Source: Craterostigma plantagineum (Eukaryota > Streptophyta > Magnoliopsida > Lamiales > Linderniaceae). From it: DNA of 64,000 nucleotides. Positions 58,401 to 64,000 of this stretch are shown in pieces (position 1 is the first letter of the stretch; every line of letters starts with the position of its first letter). The notes beneath the pieces are model-generated. The model made no database searches. It worked only from the letters and a program-made list of their open reading frames with translations, and was not told the DNA's origin. The position numbers and the translations under genes were made by a program. The stretch spans positions 1 to 64,000 of the forward strand of contig JAPQWV010001609.1 of assembly GCA_027422505.1 (NCBI GenBank). Reading direction: 5' to 3'.

Positions 58401-59183
58401 TAAGCAGTTACGTCGGTCACTCTTCTTTTTGTCAGTGTTATTTGGCACTATCCTCCACTGATCTTTTCCACACCTTACCCTATCATTTTTTGTAGACTTG
58501 CTGCATCAGTTGTTGATATTGGTCCTCCAGCTGATTGGGTGAAGATCAACATTCGTGAAGCTGTATGTTTGTACCGAAGTCCTCATTTAATTTTTCGTTC
58601 ACGAGCCCACTTTTGCATATACATGCATGATATAGGCCTAACCTAACTCTATCCATTCTTTGACCTGTGCAGGAAAACTGTTTTGAGGTTTATGCCCTGG
58701 TCCCAGGACTTCTACGCGAAGAGGTATCAACTCATACAATTGTGTCAGTATTGTGTGAATTGCAATTTATGTTGATTTTGACCTTTACCATTTGGATCAT
58801 ACTCTTAATTAGGTGCGGGTCCAATCAGATCCCGCTGGGCGTTTGGTCATAACCGGTCAGCCCGATCAAGTTGATAACCCCTGGGGAATAACTGCATTCA
58901 AGAAGGTTAAAAAGCCTAACCTTGGCTCAAAACAATCTCTCACTTATGTTGTAATGATTATATCGATTGTTTAGTTATGTTAAGTGTTTTTTTTTTCCGT
59001 AAAGTGTCGACTATAGGTAGAGCATTGTTTTTCTACAGTTGTATTCGGTCTAAGCTTTTGCTTGTTGAATTGTAGGTGGTGAGCCTTCCGGGAAGAATCG
59101 ACCCTCTTCAGACGTCTGCTGTCGTTAGCCTTCACGGGCGTCTCTTTGTTCGAGTTCCCTTTGAGAAGCCAAACAGTACCTAA
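55406..59183 (+). CDS. ARID / HSP20-like domain nuclear protein, copy B (exon 1 frameshifted elsewhere)
   Basis: Paralogue of 41927-45701 with the same 13 coding exons: 55406-56400, 56482-56612, 56686-56725, 57040-57092, 57223-57268, 57492-57584, 57957-58073, 58170-58215, 58334-58415, 58496-58562, 58673-58723, 58813-58905, 59076-59183. All borders are GT-AG and all later exons join in phase, giving ARID plus HSP20-like domains with the same motifs as copy A. Exon 1 has its own 1-base loss near 55743 (gagaccaaagg versus gagacccaaagg in copy A), so the acidic N-terminal part leaves frame there. It also has one extra codon (GTT) near 55972. Copy B keeps its full original upstream DNA. Same functional inference as copy A. 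Confidence 0.93.
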
Positions 59184-60130
59184 ATGATAATATTCGACGA
59201 ACAACTTATCTTATTACACCATTCGCAGACTCGGGAAATTGAGAGAGAGACTAAGAGGTGGATGGATGGTCTGATCTCTATCTGTGTTTAGGAGTATACC
59301 ATTTTCTAACCGTTGTTTTATGTTTTCGTAGGCTTTTTGCATATCAAGTTAGGTTTTCTTAGCTGTATTTTCTTATACGCATCTATATGTTTGTGTTATT
59401 GTTTTATTTTAGGCGTTCTCCCTAAGTGTTAGGTTTTATTTGGTGTAATTTCGAATCGGATGGTATTAATATTAATTTAGGAATTTCCTTCTTCTTGGTT
59501 GAATCAAAACTTAGTTTCATTTGTTCTTATATCTTCCTAGTAGAGTACAGTTGCATCCTCTGGAGGAAACTGAAGCAAAGTGTCGCATTGAATGAAATTT
59601 GAGGTTATCATAGTTAGACCCCAAGATATAACGAGTATAAATCCACGATCCCTTGCTAAAGATAAAATTCTAATATTACGTTTTAAGGCTAGAGCAAAGA
59701 TAAATCAGGCAAATGCGAGGAACTATGGTGGAAATAAAATATAAAATTGAAGTGTGATCCATTCAGGCAAACTAAGCTAAGTTTAAGGTGAGATGAGAAT
59801 CATTCAAAGGTTGGAGAGCAATGGTTGGAGATAAACGGTACTTGTAATAGCATCACCATGACTTCTGAAGAATTAAAATTCAAAGAACTGCGTAAATTAT
59901 TACAAAGATGCAACAGATATCAAGATAGTAATTATAGCACGATTCAATTATTAGAACTTCCTTTTGATCATATTATTCCGACCCTTAAGTATGTAAAACT
60001 CAAAAACTATCGCAATTCGATAATCACATCCGCGTAATTATACGACAACCATGCGCAAACTTTGCCTAGCAACACGGTCACTAACTCAACAAACATACCA
60101 TTGATCTGATCTCTTTTGCTTCCAGGAACA
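59184..60130. other. Convergent intergenic region, copy B
   Basis: About 950 bp between the ARID copy B stop and the small gene's stop. The first 340 bp match the 3' flank of copy A; the rest matches 47010-47200 and 51990-52160 only loosely. The 70-aa frame near 59825 has no family features. Polyadenylation regions of both genes must lie here. No other feature is seen. Confidence 0.6.
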
Positions 60131-61164
60131 TCACTCAAGCTTTTTCGTGACGTCCTTCTTTCCGTAGACCAACCCAGTCGTCTGCATGATAATGAAATCC
60201 AAAAACCACACTTAGTTCCAAGTTTTAGCGCAATCAAAGTTCCTCACAATCGAACACGTGGAGCAATACCTGAGGATCTGGAATGGGTTTGCGCTTTTCG
60301 ACGTATCGATACGAATTTGACGCAGCTGCAGCCAACGCCCTTTCCTGAAAAAACAGAAGAGATCTCAATAATTTCTCCACGTCTTTATTACCATCTCGTT
60401 GTAAGAAAAAATTGACCAGCAGAAAATCCCAAGATGCATTCAAAGGATCAAACTGACTAATCCGATGTTAAACTAGAAATTAAACAGCACAAAAACCGCC
60501 CCAAGATGCATTCAAAGCATCAATGAACTAACTACTAAGACAGCACAAAAACCCCAAAATGCATTCAAAGGATCAAACTGAACCAATCCGATGTTAAACA
60601 GCAAAAAATTCCCAAGACACATTCAAGGAATAAAAATAAAACCAAACTAGTCCAATGTTAAATCAGAAATTAAACAAACCCGTGATGCCTTCAAAGGATC
60701 AAACTGACCTAATCCAAGGCAAAACTAGAAATTAAACAACAAAAGGCAACCCCAAATACATTCAAAGAAACAAAATGAACAAGATGTAGAATTAGAAAGT
60801 AAACAGCACAAAAGAACCCAATCGATGCACTCAAGCATCAAGACTGAATTCAGCTGATAACACAAAACAAAAGCTCAGCAACCATAATTGTTGCAGAAAA
60901 GATACGCCAAAACACACGAGCCCTCAGGGTAAAGCACTTACAACACACGAGCCACCAAACTAAAATCATAGCTTTGAAGCCCATAACAGCGACGAAATCA
61001 AACCTAATCATGGGAAAAAAATAGATCGACGAATATTAATTAAGACTGGCTACTACCTCTTGCTCTCTACGCAGCTCTTGCTGGGGTCGCACCCAGAGAA
61101 TGTAGGCTAGGGTTCCGGCGACTACCCACGACGCCAGATTGCTCGTACCTCTGAGACCGCCCAT
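60131..61164 (-). CDS. Small single-pass membrane protein (77 aa), intact copy
   Basis: I do not recognise the family by name. Three exons on the minus strand: 61164-61057, 60344-60270 and 60181-60131, all with GT-AG borders and phase 0 joints. The ATG at 61164 is chosen because it opens a short Gly/Ser-rich N-terminus followed by one hydrophobic span (LASWVVAGTLAYILWV, residues about 10-25). Next come a charged stretch (RPQQELRREQEERALAAAA), SNSYRYVEKRKPIPDPQ and a tail TTGLVYGKKDVTKKLE. Exon 2 is conserved in the orphan copy A exons; the tail is not. The size and topology suggest a small organelle- or ER-membrane subunit, but that is a guess. Confidence 0.8.
60415..60845 (-). repeat. Intron minisatellite, copy B
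   Basis: Seven or so imperfect units of about 50-65 bp in intron 1 of the small gene, sharing cccaagatgcattcaaaggatcaaactgaac, aatccgatgttaaac and agaaattaaacagcac. It is homologous to 52440-52854. The duplication endpoint maps to its end, near 60817. Confidence 0.8.
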
Positions 61165-63046
61165 CGAATTCCGATGAAGGATCTCGCGTTCGCAAATCCT
61201 CTCCTCCATCCACTCGACATTTTCCGACCTGTCGAAATCGAATTATTAATTAATTTAGGGTTATGAGTATACTGAGGCTGCGTTAGTGTGGCGATGGCCA
61301 TTTATATATTTATTCACAGCAAGTTGCAACGTGGCAGTATACTCCCTGCCAGCGTGGCTTTTTCAAATATAACCAAACATATTGACTATATTTGAAAATG
61401 CATTTTTTACTCTTAACCAAGCTGTAACTACATTGTTGTTTAAAATTTTCCATTTGTTCAAGCTTTATTCATACTAGTCACGTGCACCCCCTGCGTGGGT
61501 GCCACAAATCAGTAGATTTTATTATTTATTTTTCATTTTAAATAGATAAATTAAATCGCCAAGGCTACATAATTTGATTCCAAGAAATATCAAAATGCAA
61601 GTGAAATAGCTAAAAGTTTGGACCTAAATGGATATTTACAACAACGAAGGCCCATAAGAAATTTCACAACCTCTTACAGCATGCGAAATCCAACTAACTG
61701 CCGCACTTTTGACTATACACAGCACCCAATCAAGAGACGAGGACAGTTTTTTATTTTATTAATTATTATTAATTGTAGAAAATTTATGATTGGTTGATTT
61801 CCTAACCTACGCACCAAATTAGAATCCAATTTGACGGTTTGTATCCCTTGCTGAGCCTTTATATAATAGTATAGATTAATATTTTTGCACGTTTATATGC
61901 ATTGGTGTATATATTATTAATTGTAAATTGATTAGCTAAAAATAGAAGTGCAAAATTGAGACTATAAAAACGTAATGTGGGTGATTTTTCAGCTGGTATC
62001 CAAATGAGGGCATTTAGGTCTTTTCCTTAGCAACTAACGGGTGTAAACACCTAAAATGCTAATTTCCGTCTTTCAGGGTCACAAAGTTGAATTTGATGAC
62101 CTTTCAGAGGTACCAGACGGAATTCGAGAAGAAGTTGGACACCAACTAAAAAAGCCATAAACTCGAGGGTACCAAATACCATTTCTTTAATTTAATATCA
62201 TTCTTAACAATTAACTTAAATTGACATACTAAAGACGGTTTATTCGAATCTCAAGTTTAATAAAAGAGAATAGATTTTACTTTTCGAGTTTTTTATAAAC
62301 AATGATATGTTAGAACAATACTATATAAGTAGGAATAACGTACGTAATCCATGCTTTTATAGTTTAGGGGAAATGCTAATTCAGTATCAATCATTTAATT
62401 TTGGTACGTAGTGGACATCTTCAAATTTTAGGAGAAATACTCATTTAGTATAATAATTAATATGTAAAATATGCAAGACCTGCAATACCTGAATCCGACC
62501 ATCTATGACAACTATCTGGATACCTAGTTTTGAATTATAAAATATAACTAAAGAAGTTTAAAAAATTGATAATATATCTCGCATAATTTATTTGCTATAG
62601 TGTTACTGAAAATTCTGGAGTACACTATCGAATATCCACATCCCTATAGTGGTATTTATTTGATTGATAGATAATAAAGGGCAAGCTAAAGCACACATCT
62701 TACTACAAATGTGTAACACAAGCAAAAATATAAAGCAGTTACATGTCTGAAGAAGCTTAAGCGCTATAAATAACGAGGCAAATAAACTTCACACGTCATA
62801 AACCACAACATAAGTTCGTTACCAGCCAAAGATAAATGAATTCCAAAGTAGGCCCAAGCTCCCAGAGGGGAACTGCAAAAATACACAGAATGGCAATGAG
62901 CAATTCGACCAAAAATGTAGTGACAGAATCGCAGGTCGAAAAATTAAAGTAAGAAAGAACTGCGCAATAGTTTGAATATTAGAAACTTACCCCAGTAACA
63001 GTCGACCAACAAAGTCGAGCGAGCATCAAAAGCAACATCTATAGAA
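61165..63046. other. Intergenic region between the small gene and BRR2
   Basis: The promoter side of the small gene (61165-61400) shares the space with the 3' UTR of BRR2 (about 62700-63046). Between them is AT-rich DNA with a possible old insertion at about 61470-61885 (starts actagtcacgtgcacccc, ends tatataatagtatagat) and a ggtacc-containing stretch at about 61980-62190. Neither has convincing borders. No gene is seen. Confidence 0.5.
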
Positions 63047-64000
63047 TTAACTCGACTCAGCACCATCACCTCCTCCATCCTTCACATCAACCGTAAAGTT
63101 ATACTCTTGATCACAGCCCAGATAGGAATCGCACATGAAGTATAGCGTGTACGCCTTTTCCCCAGGCTCTGAAGGCGCAGAGAAATCGAGCTTGACCCTC
63201 GATTTCCTCTGAAGAAAAACTCTCTTAATGGCGAGCAGCTGATTAGTTTTAGTATCACCAACCACAAGCCACCATCCTTCTTCCTTAGACTTGGGATACC
63301 TAAGGGCGTCCACAGGCCCAACTTCGGTCCTTCCTTCGAGGTCTCTCTCCAAAGAAACTTGAACATTAACGTTCTCCCAGCACTGATGTTATCAGCGTCC
63401 AACACGTCGTAATTCAGGTCAATGTTGGGGAATCGGTTGCAGAACCGAGCAATGTCCATCAGCTGAGAATCGGACATCTGCAGAAGCTCTCGCCTTTCGC
63501 CGTCTTCCATCTCCAAAAGGTCGAACACTGTCTCGACGCTCTTTCCTGGATTTTCCTGGCATCTCTTGGCCGTATCTTTGGTGAAGTGAGGAAGTTGGAG
63601 GAGCATTGAGTCACGCTCCCACATTCCTTGAGTCACCATTTGACTTACCTCCATGGCAAGGAGGGCGAGGTTAAGCCAACCGCTGCTAGAGATAACATCG
63701 ACCATGGCCTGAAGCAGCCTAGTTGCGTTTACAAGTACCTCTTGCTGATCCATGGCGAGATTTCCACCAATCACCTGCCTGGAGAAGTGGGCTTGCAGCA
63801 ACGCATTCGCTTTCACGTGGGGATCAGTCAACTTTGGGTTGTCGACGGAAAACCGCTGATGATGGATCAGCTTTCTGATCAACTCTTCTTCGCCCGGTCG
63901 AATTGGCAGCATTTCGTACTCTGAAGCCGAGGCCAATATTTCCAGAAGACCCTTCAGTTTTGTTTTAGAAGTAAGGGACGAGCTGAACCGCTCGATCGTG
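63047..64000 (-). CDS. BRR2: BRR2-type U5 snRNP RNA helicase, C-terminal Sec63 domain (partial, 1-base frameshift)
   Basis: C-terminal end of the spliceosomal DExH helicase that unwinds U4/U6. The minus-strand frame enters at the window edge with TIERFSSSLT, continues KLKGLLEILASASEYEMLPI and ends at TAA 63049-63047. It covers the last Sec63-like unit (LIRKLIHHQRFSVDNP, WLNLALLAMEVSQMVTQGMW, LPHFTKDTAKRCQEN) and the terminal immunoglobulin-like part (DPLRY-like stretch, WWLVVGDTKTNQLLAIKR, YTLYFMCDSYLGCDQEYNFT). Near 63386 the frame slips by one base in a G run (gctgggagaac, where the family needs one more G). The upstream frame then runs on in a wrong phase while the correct phase resumes. 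Most of the gene lies beyond 64000. Confidence 0.93.

Larger units (their letters stand above)
52855..60817 (+). repeat. Tandem segmental duplication, copy B (compact)
   Basis: Starts with truncated copia DNA equivalent to 19562 onward and runs through the ARID gene into intron 1 of the small gene, ending where copy A breaks (52854). It contains none of the DNA transposons of copy A and is thus the better picture of the ancestral locus. Confidence 0.88.

Noticed and set aside
61470..61885. Possible short transposon starting actagtcacgtgcacccc and ending tatataatagtatagat
   Set aside because: The end motifs look familiar from plant repeats, but no inverted repeats, target duplication or helitron-type hairpin could be established by eye.
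61980..62190. Possible MULE-2-like remnant with ggtacc motifs near BRR2
   Set aside because: Only two or three gtacc motifs and no terminal repeat or duplicated target; too little to call.

Overview
This is a stretch of a plant nuclear genome, most likely a eudicot. It shows GT-AG introns, LTR retrotransposons of the Athila and copia lineages, Mutator-like elements (MULEs), hAT-type MITEs, and three plant-type cellular genes. About three quarters of the window is transposon DNA. No tRNA, rRNA or CRISPR array was seen.

Layout. 1-1236: AT-rich DNA with a fold-back element and interspersed direct repeats. About 1237-20947: a minus-strand Ty1-copia element whose 3' LTR is split by a small copia-like LTR element (1338-16777, TSD atcaa), which is itself split by a 12.7 kb Athila-type Ty3-gypsy element (2196-14903, TSD gcagg). 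21129-31779 (MULE-1) and 32033-41167 (MULE-2) are two large MULEs. Each carries a MuDR-type transposase and, convergent to it, a ULP1-like cysteine protease gene. 41927-45701: a gene for an ARID plus HSP20-like (alpha-crystallin) nuclear protein, copy A. 47214-51059: a 3.8 kb transposase-only MULE (MULE-3). 51239-51798: a hAT MITE. 52167-52391: the last two exons of a small membrane-protein gene. 52855-60817: a compact second copy (B) of the whole unit: truncated copia, ARID-HSP20 gene and complete small gene. 63047-64000: the 3' end of BRR2, the U5 snRNP helicase, minus strand, running off the window.

The backbone is a head-to-tail tandem duplication of an ancestral unit of about 8 kb. Copy B lacks every DNA transposon found in copy A, so it supplies a related empty site for MULE-1 (8-bp TSD with one mismatch) and MULE-2 (9-bp TSD). 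The order of events that follows is: copia insertion, tandem duplication, then MULEs and MITE into copy A, with the nested LTR elements added separately in the 3' LTR of the first copia.

Most coherent observations. (1) Two different ULP1-carrying MULEs sit 253 bp apart with the same convergent gene plan, and each has its non-coding DNA filled with its own short motif (GGGTCCC/GGGACCC in MULE-1, GGTACC in MULE-2). (2) The Athila LTRs and 3' region carry arrays of a 14-bp palindrome paired with a half-site at a nearly fixed spacing. (3) Both ARID-HSP20 copies and BRR2 are interrupted by different single-base losses in short homopolymers, which suggests consensus errors at least as much as gene death.
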